Shown in pieces: positions 1 to 7,401 of a DNA stretch of 7,610 bases. A model generated the notes under the pieces. It worked only from the letters and a program-made list of their open reading frames with translations. It did not search any database and was not told where the DNA came from. A program made the translations under genes and the position numbers. Position 1 is the first letter of the stretch; each line of letters begins with the position of its first letter. Source of the stretch: an uncultured Massilia sp. (GTDB lineage Bacteria > Pseudomonadota > Gammaproteobacteria > Burkholderiales > Burkholderiaceae); assembly GCA_946886065.1 (NCBI GenBank), contig CAMPHU010000222.1:1-7610 (forward strand). Direction: 5' to 3'.

Positions 1-506
1 AGGTTGGTCGGCATCACGCTGCGGTAGTCGGTGCCGTACTGGCGGTTGTAGCTCTCGCACAGCTTGATGCCGGCGATCTTGGCCATCGCATAGGGCTCGT
101 TGGTCGGCTCGAGCTTGCCGTTCATCAGGTATTCCTCACGGATCGGCTGGCCGGCCAGGCGCGGGTAGATGCAGGACGAGCCGAGGAAGAGCAGCTTCTG
201 CACGCCGGCGCGCCAGGCCTCGTGCACGACATTGGCCTGGACCATCATGTTGTCGTAGATGAACTCGGCCGGATAGGTGTTGTTGGCATGGATGCCGCCC
301 ACCCTGGCCGCGGCCAGGTAGACCTGGTCGACCCGCTCGGTGCGGAAGAACTCGCGCACCTGGGCCTGGTCGGTGAGTTCCAGTTCGGCATGGGTGCGGG
401 TGACGATGTTGGTAAGGCCCTGGGCGTGCAGGGCGCGCACGATGGCCGAGCCGACCAGGCCACGGTGGCCGGCGACGTAGATACGGGGCTGCGAAGAATT
501 CGACAC
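1..506 (-). CDS. fcl: GDP-L-fucose synthase (GDP-4-keto-6-deoxymannose epimerase/reductase), 3' end cut by window edge
   Basis: Fcl makes GDP-L-fucose from the Gmd product GDP-4-keto-6-deoxy-D-mannose by 3,5-epimerisation and NADPH-dependent reduction in the cytoplasm. Only the first 168 codons are present; family members are about 310-320 residues, so the C-terminal substrate-binding half lies beyond base 1. Visible features are a Rossmann dinucleotide motif GHRGLVG (residues 13-19), the GSSCIYP segment that carries the catalytic Ser, and the YAMAK motif (Tyr139, Lys143) of short-chain dehydrogenases. The text [10 protein letters not shown] is characteristic of this family. The start is GTG at 506-504: it lies two bases after the gmd stop, and a GGAG Shine-Dalgarno sits five bases upstream, overlapping the gmd end. 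Translation is thus probably coupled to gmd. No ATG fits better, because the glycine-rich motif lies only 12 codons in. A rhamnose-forming reductase (Rmd) is the nearest alternative and fits less well. Confidence 0.95.
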   Translation of the reverse strand, partial: MSNSSQPRIYVAGHRGLVGSAIVRALHAQGLTNIVTRTHAELELTDQAQVREFFRTERVDQVYLAAARVGGIHANNTYPAEFIYDNMMVQANVVHEAWRAGVQKLLFLGSSCIYPRLAGQPIREEYLMNGKLEPTNEPYAMAKIAGIKLCESYNRQYGTDYRSVMPTN

Positions 507-508
507 GT

Positions 509-1624
509 TTACTCCAGTGAAATTGCAACGTTGTAGCCATGCGATGCCAGCAGCTTGTGGCGGCGCGCCGTCTCCAGGTCGTGCGCCACCATCTCCTGCA
601 CCATCGCTTCGAAACTGGTCGCCGGCTCCCAGCCGAGCCGCTCGCGCGCCCGGCTGGGGTCGCCCAGCAGGGTCTCCACTTCGGTGGGACGGAAGTATTG
701 CGGGTCGACCGCCACGATCGGCTGCCCGGCCGCCACGCCCGGCGCCTTGTCGCCATGGACGCGCGCCACGATGCCGCGCTCGTGCACGCCCTCCCCCTGC
801 CAGGCGATCTCGATGCCGAGCTCCTCGGCGGCGATTTCGACGAACTGGCGCACCGAGTACTGGCGGCCGGTGGCGATCACGAAGTCTTCCGGTTTGTCCT
901 GCTGCAGCATCAGCCACTGCATATGGACGTAGTCGCGCGCATGGCCCCAGTCGCGCAGCGCATCCAGGTTGCCGAGGTAGAGCTCGCGCTCCAGGCCTTG
1001 CGAGATGTTGGCCAGCGCGCGCGTGATCTTGCGGGTGACGAAGGTCTCGCCGCGGCGCGGGGATTCGTGGTTGAACAGGAGACCGTTGCAGGCATACATG
1101 CCATAGGCTTCTCGGTAATTGACCGTGATCCAGTAGGCGTAGAGCTTGGCGACCGCGTAGGGGCTGCGCGGATAGAAAGGCGTGCTTTCGCGCTGCGGCG
1201 TTTCCTGCACCAGGCCGAAGAGTTCGGAGGTCGAGGCCTGGTAGAAGCGGGTTTTCTTTTCCAGCCCCAGGAAACGGATCGCCTCCAGCAGGCGCAGGGT
1301 GCCGACGCCGTCGACATCGGCCGTGTATTCGGGCGATTCGAAGGAGACCGCCACATGGCTCATGGCGCCCAGGTTGTACACCTCGTCCGGCTGGACCTGG
1401 GCGATGATGCGCGTCAGGTTGGAGGTATCGCTCAGGTCGCCATAGTGCAGGATCAGGCGCGGGTTGTCCGCGTGCGGGTCCTGGTAGATATGGTCGATGC
1501 GGTGGGTATTGAACAGCGAAGCGCGGCGCTTGATGCCGTGGACTTCGTACCCTTTCGCAAGCAGCAGTTCAGCGAGGTAAGAGCCGTCCTGGCCCGTTAC
1601 CCCCGTGATCAACGCTTTCTTCAT
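509..1624 (-). CDS. gmd: GDP-mannose 4,6-dehydratase
   Basis: Gmd converts GDP-D-mannose to GDP-4-keto-6-deoxy-D-mannose using bound NADP(H). This is the first committed step to GDP-L-fucose and related deoxy sugars. The 371-residue protein is full length for the family (about 370). Motifs: GVTGQDG (8-14) for nucleotide binding; STSELFG (131-137) with Thr132 and Glu134; and YAVAK (156-160) with Tyr156 and Lys160, the catalytic set at the positions I recall for E. coli Gmd. Further family blocks are [16 protein letters not shown] (185-200), DWGHARDYV (225-233) and the C-terminal [18 protein letters not shown] block (306-323), which closely resembles enterobacterial Gmd. The ATG at 1624 is preceded by AAGGA nine bases upstream. 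A separate promoter probably lies in the 308-base region before it, and fcl follows after two bases, so gmd-fcl forms a GDP-fucose module. No damage is seen. Confidence 0.98.
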   Translation of the reverse strand: MKKALITGVTGQDGSYLAELLLAKGYEVHGIKRRASLFNTHRIDHIYQDPHADNPRLILHYGDLSDTSNLTRIIAQVQPDEVYNLGAMSHVAVSFESPEYTADVDGVGTLRLLEAIRFLGLEKKTRFYQASTSELFGLVQETPQRESTPFYPRSPYAVAKLYAYWITVNYREAYGMYACNGLLFNHESPRRGETFVTRKITRALANISQGLERELYLGNLDALRDWGHARDYVHMQWLMLQQDKPEDFVIATGRQYSVRQFVEIAAEELGIEIAWQGEGVHERGIVARVHGDKAPGVAAGQPIVAVDPQYFRPTEVETLLGDPSRARERLGWEPATSFEAMVQEMVAHDLETARRHKLLASHGYNVAISLE

Positions 1625-1696
1625 GTTCTTCCGTCCTTGTGTTTCCTGTTTGCCAGAGGCAGCCGTCCCTCCGAAAAACTTGCAAACTCATCAATG

Positions 1697-1724
1697 ATTT
1701 TACGCAGCGTGCATGGTCGTGCAA
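1697..1724 (-). promoter_or_regulatory. Candidate sigma-70 promoter for gmd-fcl
   Basis: On the minus strand a -35-like TTGCAC (1724-1719) is followed after 16 bases by a -10-like TAAAAT (1702-1697, 5 of 6 to TATAAT). Transcription would start near 1690, giving a leader of about 65 bases before the gmd ATG. The -35 matches the consensus only in its TTG, so this is a moderate candidate. A weaker alternative further upstream pairs TTGCAT with TAATTT at 17-base spacing, around 1830-1858. Confidence 0.4.
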
Positions 1725-1792
1725 ACAAGACCGCAATCGTGCGCACCTCTTTTAAGGGGGACTTAAGTAAATCGTTGCCCTTTCGTACGATG

Positions 1793-1808
1793 ACGTGTTT
1801 TCACACGT
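1793..1808. repeat. Perfect inverted repeat, possible operator
   Basis: The arms ACGTGT and ACACGT are perfect complements around the four-base spacer TTTC. The site lies in the AT-rich region, about 70 bases upstream of the candidate gmd -35 box. A symmetric site of this size and position is compatible with binding by a dimeric regulator. It is too short, and has no T-run, to be a good intrinsic terminator. No regulator is known from the window, so its function is a guess. Confidence 0.4.
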
Positions 1809-1811
1809 AAA

Positions 1812-1829
1812 TGCGCGTTCTTTAGCGCA
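1812..1829. repeat. Short inverted repeat TGCGC-N8-GCGCA
   Basis: A perfect 5-bp arm pair, TGCGC (1812-1816) and GCGCA (1825-1829), is separated by eight bases and lies three bases beyond the 1793-1808 repeat. Two adjacent dyads in an AT-rich intergenic stretch could be a compound operator, but a 5-bp dyad can occur by chance. Confidence 0.25.
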
Positions 1830-1932
1830 AATTAGTTACAGTTAGCAATCGATGCAAGCGGCCGACCGCTGCTGTTCGATGCGCCCGAAACGGTCCGGTT
1901 CAATGCGCGACCGGTGGGAATCCAGCGCGCGC

Positions 1933-3315
1933 TCAGTGTGCGTTCTCGCGGGTGAAAACGACCTTCACCGTCTTCAGGATGATCCAGAGGTCGAGCCACA
2001 GCGACCAGTTGCGCAGGTAGTCCAGGTCGTACTGGATGCGCGCTTCCATCTTGTCCAGGGTGGCGGTCTCGCCGCGCAGGCCGTTGACCTGGGCCCAGCC
2101 GGTGATGCCCGGCCTGACCTTGTGGCGCAGCATGTAGCCCTTGATCAGCTTGCGGTACTGCTCGTTGTGGGCCACCGCATGCGGACGCGGGCCGACGATG
2201 CTCATGCGTCCCTGCAGGGCGTTGATAAATTGCGGCAACTCGTCGAGCGAGGTGCGGCGCAGGAAGCCGCCCACCCTGGTGACGCGCCGGTCGTCCTTTT
2301 GGGCCTGCACCACCACCGGCCCGTCGTCGGTGACGGTCATCGAGCGGAACTTGTAGACGTAGATCTCTTCGCCGTACAGGCCGTAGCGGCGCTGCTTGAA
2401 GATGACGGGGCCGGGAGAGCTCAGCCTGACGGCGAGCGCGATCAGCAGCATCAGCGGCGCCAGCAGGATCAGCGCGAGCAGCGAGATCACGATGTCGCTG
2501 CCGCGCTTGAGCACGCTGTTGAAGCCCATGAAAGGGGTCTCGCTGATCGCGATCACCGGCATGCCGCCCACGGTGTCGAAGCGCGCCTGCATCAGGTCGA
2601 ACACATACACGTCCGGCAGGAAGTAGACCGAGGCCGTGGTGTCCTTCAGCTCGTCGATCAGCTTGCGGATGCGCGGCTGGGCCGAGATCGGCTGGCTGAT
2701 GAAGATCATCTTGATGTTGTGCTGGCGGACGTAGGCGGCCACGTCGGCCATCTTGCCCAGCATCGGGTAGGCCAGGTTGCCGGGCATGCGCTCGTCGGCG
2801 CGGTCGTCGAAGAAGCCGCGCACCTGCATGAACAGGTTCGGATGGCGGTCGCACACGCCCGCGAACTTGATGCCGACGTCATTGGCGCCCACCACGACGA
2901 TGGAGCGCACCTCTTCGCCGCCCTCGCGGCTGCCGGTGGCCTTGCGCACCGCGATGTGGCTGGCCAGGATGGTGAGCGGCGTGGCGACGAACCAGGCCAG
3001 CAGCACGCGCTCGTCATAGTAGTACTTGAGGCCGCTCGCCGAACCCAGGAAGTACAGCACCGCGATCGTCAGGCACCAGCCGAACACGGTGTCGCGCGCA
3101 TAGGCCAGCATGCGGCCGCTGCGCCAGGTGCGGTAAGGGTCGATGTGCTGGTAGACCGAGGACGAGATGAAGAACGCGAGGATCATCAGCACCAGTGAAT
3201 ATCCCGAGAACGGCTCGCCGTACACCAGCGTGGCGAGATACAGGGTCCCCATGACGATCAGGGGATCGAGCACGCGCTGGAAAAACGAGATAATCGGAAT
3301 ATCGTTGACCGTCAT
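1933..3315 (-). CDS. Undecaprenyl-phosphate sugar (probably glucose) phosphotransferase, WcaJ type
   Basis: This inner-membrane enzyme transfers a sugar 1-phosphate from a nucleotide sugar to undecaprenyl phosphate, the step that starts each exopolysaccharide repeat unit. The 460-residue length fits the large polyprenyl glycosylphosphotransferases (WcaJ family). Four hydrophobic N-terminal segments (about 12-32, 41-57, 78-92, 103-122) precede a Rossmann-like domain starting at SIVVVGANDVG (138-148). A membrane hairpin (about 272-297) leads into the catalytic domain. Catalytic-domain motifs are KFRSM (322-326), RRTSLDELPQ with the Asp358-Glu359 pair expected to be catalytic, SIVGPRP (372-378) and RPGITGWAQVNGLRGET (401-417). 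The gene starts 30 bases after the epsL-like stop, suggesting co-transcription; the Shine-Dalgarno is weak. Glucose is the commonest substrate in this family, but galactose cannot be excluded from sequence. It is probably equivalent to the initiating transferase of other EpsL-containing loci. Confidence 0.93.
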   Translation of the reverse strand: MTVNDIPIISFFQRVLDPLIVMGTLYLATLVYGEPFSGYSLVLMILAFFISSSVYQHIDPYRTWRSGRMLAYARDTVFGWCLTIAVLYFLGSASGLKYYYDERVLLAWFVATPLTILASHIAVRKATGSREGGEEVRSIVVVGANDVGIKFAGVCDRHPNLFMQVRGFFDDRADERMPGNLAYPMLGKMADVAAYVRQHNIKMIFISQPISAQPRIRKLIDELKDTTASVYFLPDVYVFDLMQARFDTVGGMPVIAISETPFMGFNSVLKRGSDIVISLLALILLAPLMLLIALAVRLSSPGPVIFKQRRYGLYGEEIYVYKFRSMTVTDDGPVVVQAQKDDRRVTRVGGFLRRTSLDELPQFINALQGRMSIVGPRPHAVAHNEQYRKLIKGYMLRHKVRPGITGWAQVNGLRGETATLDKMEARIQYDLDYLRNWSLWLDLWIILKTVKVVFTRENAH

Positions 3316-3345
3316 GTTTCACGTCTTTTCTCTTGGTGTCCACGT

Positions 3346-4560
3346 TCAGAACAGGACGTTGGCGGCGACCTGCACCACGTTGGCGTCGAAGCGGCTGGTG
3401 CCCAGCACCCGCGAGCCGCTGCGCGCCTGGTGCGAATAGCCCGCCTGGAGCTGGATCTTGCGTTTGACCTGCCAGGTGGCCCGCAGGTTGGCGGAGCGGA
3501 TCGTGTCGTTGAGGTCCTCCGACCCGGGGAACTCGCGGCGCGCGTTGTAGTCGCGCTTTTCGTAGATGGCGCTTGCGTCCACCTTGATCTTGCCGGTCGC
3601 GTTCCAGGTGGCGCCCAGCAGCGCGCCCTTGTTCAGGGTGTAGCTGACGATGGTGCTTTCGATGGGGGCGAATTCGCGCCACACCGAGGCGCTGTAGCTC
3701 ATCTTGCCCTGCGGCTGGTACAAGGCCGTCACGCGCCCGTTGACGCCGCTGGTCTTGCCTTCGCCGAAGGACGGCTGTTCGCGCCGCACATAGCCGACCA
3801 GGGCCTGCAGTGTGGTCGAGCCGGTGGCGAGCCAGTTGACGCGCGCCTTCAGCTCGTCCTGGGTGAAGTCGTCGGTCAGCAGGGGATTCGGGCGGTTCGG
3901 ACGGCGGAAGGGAAAATCGCCTTTCAGCCGTCGCGCCACCAGGCCGACCGAGCTGCCGCTCCTGGGCTGGTAGACCAGCTCGGCCTCGACCGCCTTTTCG
4001 GTGCGGTTGTTGAAGCGCTGGGCCTGCAGCTCATATTCCCAGCGTTCGCGCGCCACGCCGGCACGCAGCTTCCAGCTCGGATGCATCTTCCATCCGGCAT
4101 CGAACACGTGGCGGCGCTGCTTGCGCAGGTTGCGTTCGTCGCTGAAGAAATCGGTATAGGGCGCCAGGGTCTGGACATTGCTGTACTCCGCCTTGCCCTC
4201 CAGCTTGTTGCCGATCTCCCAGTTCCAAAGCGCCTGCAGGTCGCGTCCGTCGTAGTCGAGCTGCTTGAAGTGGTCGAACTTGACCTTCGACACCTTGGCG
4301 ACGGCGGAGATGCGCTGCCGGCTGATGCGCTTGTTGTAGACCACGCCGCCTTCGAGCGTGCGGTAGGAATCGCCGCGCTTGCCGAGGAAGGGGCGCGCGT
4401 TGTCGGGAACGCGCAGCAGGTTGTCGTCGTAGGCCCAGCCGATGCCGCCGTACAGGCGCATGCCCTCTTCGGGCGGGGCCGCGACAGCGGAGGCGGCCGG
4501 CAGGGTGATGAGGGCGCCGATCACGGCGGCGGCCAGGGGACGGTAGCGGAAACTCAGCAT
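3346..4560 (-). CDS. epsL: EpsL-like outer-membrane beta-barrel of an exopolysaccharide locus
   Basis: The 404-residue protein begins with a signal peptide: Arg residues at 5 and 7, a hydrophobic core at about 8-24, and an Ala-rich cleavage region ASAVAA ending at 28. The mature part shows alternating polar/hydrophobic strands with many aromatics and charged turns and no further membrane helix. It ends in Phe404 after VQVAANVL, a typical beta-barrel assembly signal. LYGGIGWAYDDNLLR (36-50) resembles the start of EpsL-family proteins described from the Methylobacillus exopolysaccharide operon and found with exosortase-linked loci. It is predicted to sit in the outer membrane; whether it forms an export channel or a structural component is not established. 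Gaps of 36 and 30 bases link it to the protease gene before it and the phosphotransferase after it. The ATG at 4560 is supported by the signal peptide; a GAGAAG nine bases upstream may serve as ribosome site. The family assignment is from memory of sequence style. Confidence 0.78.
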   Translation of the reverse strand: MLSFRYRPLAAAVIGALITLPAASAVAAPPEEGMRLYGGIGWAYDDNLLRVPDNARPFLGKRGDSYRTLEGGVVYNKRISRQRISAVAKVSKVKFDHFKQLDYDGRDLQALWNWEIGNKLEGKAEYSNVQTLAPYTDFFSDERNLRKQRRHVFDAGWKMHPSWKLRAGVARERWEYELQAQRFNNRTEKAVEAELVYQPRSGSSVGLVARRLKGDFPFRRPNRPNPLLTDDFTQDELKARVNWLATGSTTLQALVGYVRREQPSFGEGKTSGVNGRVTALYQPQGKMSYSASVWREFAPIESTIVSYTLNKGALLGATWNATGKIKVDASAIYEKRDYNARREFPGSEDLNDTIRSANLRATWQVKRKIQLQAGYSHQARSGSRVLGTSRFDANVVQVAANVLF

Positions 4561-4596
4561 GTTGTTTGTCTTCTCGAAAGTGCGACGCTAGTCGGA

Positions 4597-5325
4597 TTAC
4601 CAGAACGCCCAGCTGCCCGTCGCCACCACCCAGATCCCCAGCAATCCATTGGTGACGGCGTGGGCCAGCACGGGCGACCACAGGTTTCGGTGCCGCATGT
4701 AGAGCAGGCTGTAGGCGACGCCGGCAACGATGCCGGCCAGCCAGAGATTGTGTTCGAAGCCGAACAGCACGACGGGAATAAGGAAGGCCTTGAGGCCGAC
4801 GCGGGCGGGATCGACCTGCTCGAAGTCCGAAGCCTCCACCCAGCGCATCAGGAAGGCGCGCCAGAACAGTTCTTCCATGACGGGCACGACCAGGGCGGCG
4901 CCGGCAATGCGGATCGTCACCAGCAGCCAGTCGATCTCGCCCGCCGTGCGCGGATCGTAGCCCGGACTCGATCCGACCACCATCCAGGGCGCATCCAGGT
5001 GAATCCACAGCACCAGCACGAGCACGCCCACCGCGATGGCGATGGCGGCCTGCCTGAAGTCGATGAAGGGCCGGCGCAGCTCGGCGTAGTGTTTCCAGAA
5101 CACGGCCAGCAGGATGGCCACCAGTCCGATCTGGACCGGGTACAGCCAGCGCAGCCCGGCGCGCGCGAAGCCGGCGCGCTCGAGCATGTCGCCGAGGATG
5201 ATGAAGAAGATGTAGGTGCCGAAAGGCAGGATGCGCGCCCAGGCGGCGCGGCTGAACAAAGGGGAATCGACCGGGAGTGCCGTGGGGGCGGAGGAAACGA
5301 TACGTGGTTCGTTGTGCTCGGTCAT
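4597..5325 (-). CDS. CPBP/CAAX-type intramembrane metalloprotease, exosortase-locus-associated type
   Basis: The 242-residue protein has about seven hydrophobic segments (near 31-48, 60-77, 92-110, 133-150, 177-190, 195-210, 216-236). It carries the three motifs of the CPBP (Rce1/CAAX protease-like) family: EELFWR (Glu151, Glu152, Arg156), FGFEH (Phe188, His192) and HAVTN (His222, Asn226). These residues form the metal-binding, glutamate-based active site in the membrane, so the protein looks catalytically intact. Bacteria lack ordinary CAAX prenylation; known relatives process peptides or have unknown roles. A subgroup of such proteins is recorded next to polysaccharide genes in genomes with exosortase/PEP-CTERM sorting, and the EpsL-like neighbour fits that subgroup. 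It lies 44 bases after uup and 36 before epsL. No clear Shine-Dalgarno precedes the ATG. The first 25 residues are polar and poorly conserved in appearance, so the true start could be internal. The substrate is unknown. Confidence 0.85.
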   Translation of the reverse strand: MTEHNEPRIVSSAPTALPVDSPLFSRAAWARILPFGTYIFFIILGDMLERAGFARAGLRWLYPVQIGLVAILLAVFWKHYAELRRPFIDFRQAAIAIAVGVLVLVLWIHLDAPWMVVGSSPGYDPRTAGEIDWLLVTIRIAGAALVVPVMEELFWRAFLMRWVEASDFEQVDPARVGLKAFLIPVVLFGFEHNLWLAGIVAGVAYSLLYMRHRNLWSPVLAHAVTNGLLGIWVVATGSWAFW

Positions 5326-5335
5326 GTATTCGAAG

Positions 5336-5352
5336 GCGGGCGCCTGGCCCGC
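5336..5352. repeat. GC-rich hairpin between uup and the protease gene
   Basis: GCGGGC (5336-5341) and GCCCGC (5347-5352) form a perfect 6-bp stem around a five-base loop inside the 44-base gap. No T-run follows on the minus strand, so it does not look like a strong intrinsic terminator. It could weaken read-through from uup, protect an mRNA end, or mask the start of the protease gene 11 bases downstream. It may also be a chance product of high G+C. Confidence 0.3.
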
Positions 5353-5369
5353 TTGCCTGGTTCGTTAAG

Positions 5370-7298
5370 CTACTCTCCCCTGGCGCGAGCTTCGATGCGC
5401 TCCCAGCGTTCCAAGGCGTCGAGCAGCAGGTCGTCGATCTCGGCGTAGCGCGCATTCAGGCGCTTGGCGTCGCCGGGATTCTGCTTGTAGAAGTCCGGCG
5501 AATTCATCTGTGCTGAAATCGCCGACTGCTCATCCTCAAGAGTCGCGATCAGTTGAGGAAGTTCCTCCAGTTCGCGCTGCTCCTTGTAGCTCAACTTTAC
5601 CTTCTTAGCGGCTGGGCTCTGTGCGGTGGATGACATACCACTCGGTTTCGCCTCGGCAGGCTTTGTTGCCTCCGCGGCTTTCGCAGGCTGGGTCGCCGGT
5701 TCGCTTACTTTAACCCTTTCCCAGTCGCTGTAACCACCGACGTATTCGCGCCACAGGCCCGCGCCTTCGGCGACGATCACCTGGGTCACGACATTGTCCA
5801 GGAAGGTACGGTCGTGGCTGACGAGAAACACGGTGCCGGTATAGTCCTCGAGCAATTCTTCGAGCAGTTCGAGGGTGTCGATATCGAGGTCGTTGGTCGG
5901 TTCGTCCAGCACCAGGCAATTGGCCGGCTTGGCGAACAGGCGCGCCAGCAGCAGGCGGTTGCGTTCGCCGCCGGAGAGCGACTTGACCGGCGAGCGCGCG
6001 CGTTCCGGCGCGAACAGGAAATCGCTCAGGTAGGTCATGACGTGCTTGCGCTGGCCGTTGATCTCGACCCAGTCGCTGCCCGGCGAGATGGTGTCGGCCA
6101 GGCTCGCCTCTTCGTTGAGCTGGGCGCGCATCTGGTCGAAGTAGGCCACGTTCAGGCGCGTGCCCAGCTTGACCGTGCCGCTGTCCGCGCTTTCCTCGCC
6201 CAGGATAATCTTGAGCAGGGTGGTCTTGCCGGCGCCGTTGGGGCCGATCAGGCCGACCTTGTCGCCGCGCAGGATGGTGCCGGTGAAATTCGTGATGATC
6301 TGCTTGTCGCCGTAACGCTTCGAGACGTTCTCGAGCTCCGCCACGATCTTGCCGGAGCGCTCGCCGGCGCCGACATCGAGCTTGACCTGTCCCTGCTGGT
6401 CGCGGCGCGCGGCGCGCTGCAGGCGCAGCGCCTCCAGGCGGCGCACGCGGCCTTCGTCGCGGGTACGGCGCGCCTGCACGCCCTTGCGGATCCACACTTC
6501 TTCCTGGGCCAGGAACTTGTCGAACTTGGCGTTCTCCACTTCCTCGTTGGCCAGCAGCTCGCGCTTGCGCTCCTGGTAGGTCGAGAAATTGCCAGGGAAG
6601 GAAAGCAGGCGGCCGCGGTCGAGTTCGACGATGCGGGTGGCCACGTTGTCGAGGAAGCTGCGGTCGTGGGTGATGAACAGGACCGAGCCGCGGAACTCGC
6701 GCAGCAGGCCTTCCAGCCACTTGATCGAGGTGAAGTCGAGGTGGTTGGTGGGTTCGTCGAGCAGCAGCACGTCCGGGCCGGACACCAGGGCCACGGCCAG
6801 CGCCACGCGCTTCTGCATGCCGCCGGACAGGGTGCCCATCTTCGCTTCGCGCGCCAGGCCCAGGCGGTCGAGGGTGGTGTCGACCTTGTGCGCCAGGTTC
6901 CAGCCGTCGAGGGCGTCGAGCTTCGATTGCAGCTCGTGCATGCGCTCCATCAGGGCTTCGTCGTTGCCCTGGCCGAACTTGCCGGTGAGCTCTTCGTACT
7001 CGGTGAGCATGGCCTGCTGCTCGCCCATGCCGGCGGCGACCGCGTCGAACACGGTGACCTCGGGATCGAACACGGGTTCCTGTTCGACGTAGGCGATGTT
7101 CAGGCCCTGCTGCATCACCAGCAGGCCGTCGTCGAGTTTCGAGCGGCTGGAAATGATCTTGAGCAGCGAGGACTTGCCGGTGCCGTTGCGGCCGATCAGG
7201 CCGACGCGCTCGCCGGCCTCCAGCGAAAAGTCGGCGTGGTCGAGCAGTGCCACGTGGCCGAAGGCCAGCTGGGCGGAAGTAAGGGAAATGACAGCCAT
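5370..7298 (-). CDS. uup: ABC-F family ATPase Uup
   Basis: Uup is a cytoplasmic ABC-F protein with two ATP-binding domains and no membrane part. The E. coli protein is linked to ribosome function and to suppression of transposon precise excision, and its C-terminal domain binds DNA. At 642 residues this protein matches Uup (about 635). Domain 1 has Walker A GRNGTGKSS (36-44), signature LSGGMQKR (157-164), Walker B with Asp181-Glu182, and switch His211. The charged inter-domain linker runs from about 240 to 315. Domain 2 has Walker A GPNGAGKTT (352-360), signature LSGGERNR (441-448), Walker B with Asp465-Glu466, and His495. An Ala/Pro/Lys-rich tether (about 533-566) leads to a C-terminal coiled-coil domain (567-642; LSYKEQRELEELPQLI), which separates Uup from EttA and YheS. 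The tether's codons are less strongly G/C-ending than the rest. The ATG at 7298 places the first domain correctly, although no strong Shine-Dalgarno is seen. Confidence 0.96.
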   Translation of the reverse strand: MAVISLTSAQLAFGHVALLDHADFSLEAGERVGLIGRNGTGKSSLLKIISSRSKLDDGLLVMQQGLNIAYVEQEPVFDPEVTVFDAVAAGMGEQQAMLTEYEELTGKFGQGNDEALMERMHELQSKLDALDGWNLAHKVDTTLDRLGLAREAKMGTLSGGMQKRVALAVALVSGPDVLLLDEPTNHLDFTSIKWLEGLLREFRGSVLFITHDRSFLDNVATRIVELDRGRLLSFPGNFSTYQERKRELLANEEVENAKFDKFLAQEEVWIRKGVQARRTRDEGRVRRLEALRLQRAARRDQQGQVKLDVGAGERSGKIVAELENVSKRYGDKQIITNFTGTILRGDKVGLIGPNGAGKTTLLKIILGEESADSGTVKLGTRLNVAYFDQMRAQLNEEASLADTISPGSDWVEINGQRKHVMTYLSDFLFAPERARSPVKSLSGGERNRLLLARLFAKPANCLVLDEPTNDLDIDTLELLEELLEDYTGTVFLVSHDRTFLDNVVTQVIVAEGAGLWREYVGGYSDWERVKVSEPATQPAKAAEATKPAEAKPSGMSSTAQSPAAKKVKLSYKEQRELEELPQLIATLEDEQSAISAQMNSPDFYKQNPGDAKRLNARYAEIDDLLLDALERWERIEARARGE

Positions 7299-7371
7299 AA
7301 TGGGTTACCGTCCGCGCGGCGCGGGTTGCTGCCGCAGCGGCGAATGCTTGGAATGATTGAATGAGACCGGT

Positions 7372-7401
7372 ATTGTACCGACTCGCGGAGCAAGGTCTCG
7401 A
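7372..7401 (-). promoter_or_regulatory. Candidate sigma-70 promoter for uup
   Basis: On the minus strand TCGAGA (7401-7396, 4 of 6 to TTGACA) is followed after 18 bases by TACAAT (7377-7372, 5 of 6 to TATAAT). The start would lie near 7365, leaving a leader of about 66 bases before the uup ATG. If read-through continues past 5370, this promoter could also serve the protease, epsL-like and phosphotransferase genes. Confidence 0.45.

Larger units (their letters stand above)
1625..1932. other. Intergenic regulatory region between the WcaJ-type gene and gmd
   Basis: This 308-base stretch separates two codirectional polysaccharide genes, whereas the other gaps in the cluster are 2-44 bases. Its central part (1681-1860) is about 46% G+C by hand count, far below the genes around it. 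It holds a candidate promoter for gmd (1697-1724), a perfect 6-bp inverted repeat (1793-1808), a second 5-bp inverted repeat (1812-1829), the 8-base palindrome ACTTAAGT (1761-1768), and the hexamer ATGCGC three times (1811, 1879 and 1903). I found no convincing rho-independent terminator for the upstream gene and no plausible small coding sequence. The likely reading is an independent control point for gmd-fcl; this is inferred from length and composition. Confidence 0.6.

Noticed and set aside
539..1810. 423-codon open frame on the plus strand opposite gmd
   Set aside because: gmd on the minus strand has every catalytic residue in place; this frame is an antisense shadow running into the intergenic region.
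1861..1932. Possible rho-independent terminator after the phosphotransferase gene
   Set aside because: Only short imperfect dyads (for example CGGTC with GACCG) are present and no T-run follows on the minus strand.
1625..1932. Sigma-54 promoter upstream of gmd
   Set aside because: No GG and GC pair with the required ten-base spacing in a suitable context was found; the nearest (GG near a TTTGCA) has only eight bases between.
1852..3198. 448-codon open frame on the plus strand opposite the phosphotransferase
   Set aside because: His/Asp/Gln-rich text with no domain, antisense to a well-supported gene.
3430..5448. 672-codon open frame on the plus strand
   Set aside because: It lies opposite three minus-strand genes with clear families and motifs. 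High G+C suppresses stops on the opposite strand, and the translation is low-complexity with no recognisable domain.
4031..5455. 474-codon minus-strand frame overlapping the protease and epsL-like genes
   Set aside because: It is an out-of-frame reading of both genes; its translation is Arg/Pro/Ala-rich and has none of their motifs, whereas the in-frame products are complete and recognisable.
5814..7364. 516-codon open frame on the plus strand opposite uup
   Set aside because: It is antisense to the conserved two-domain ATPase; the product is repetitive Val/Ala/Glu/Gln-rich text with no motif.
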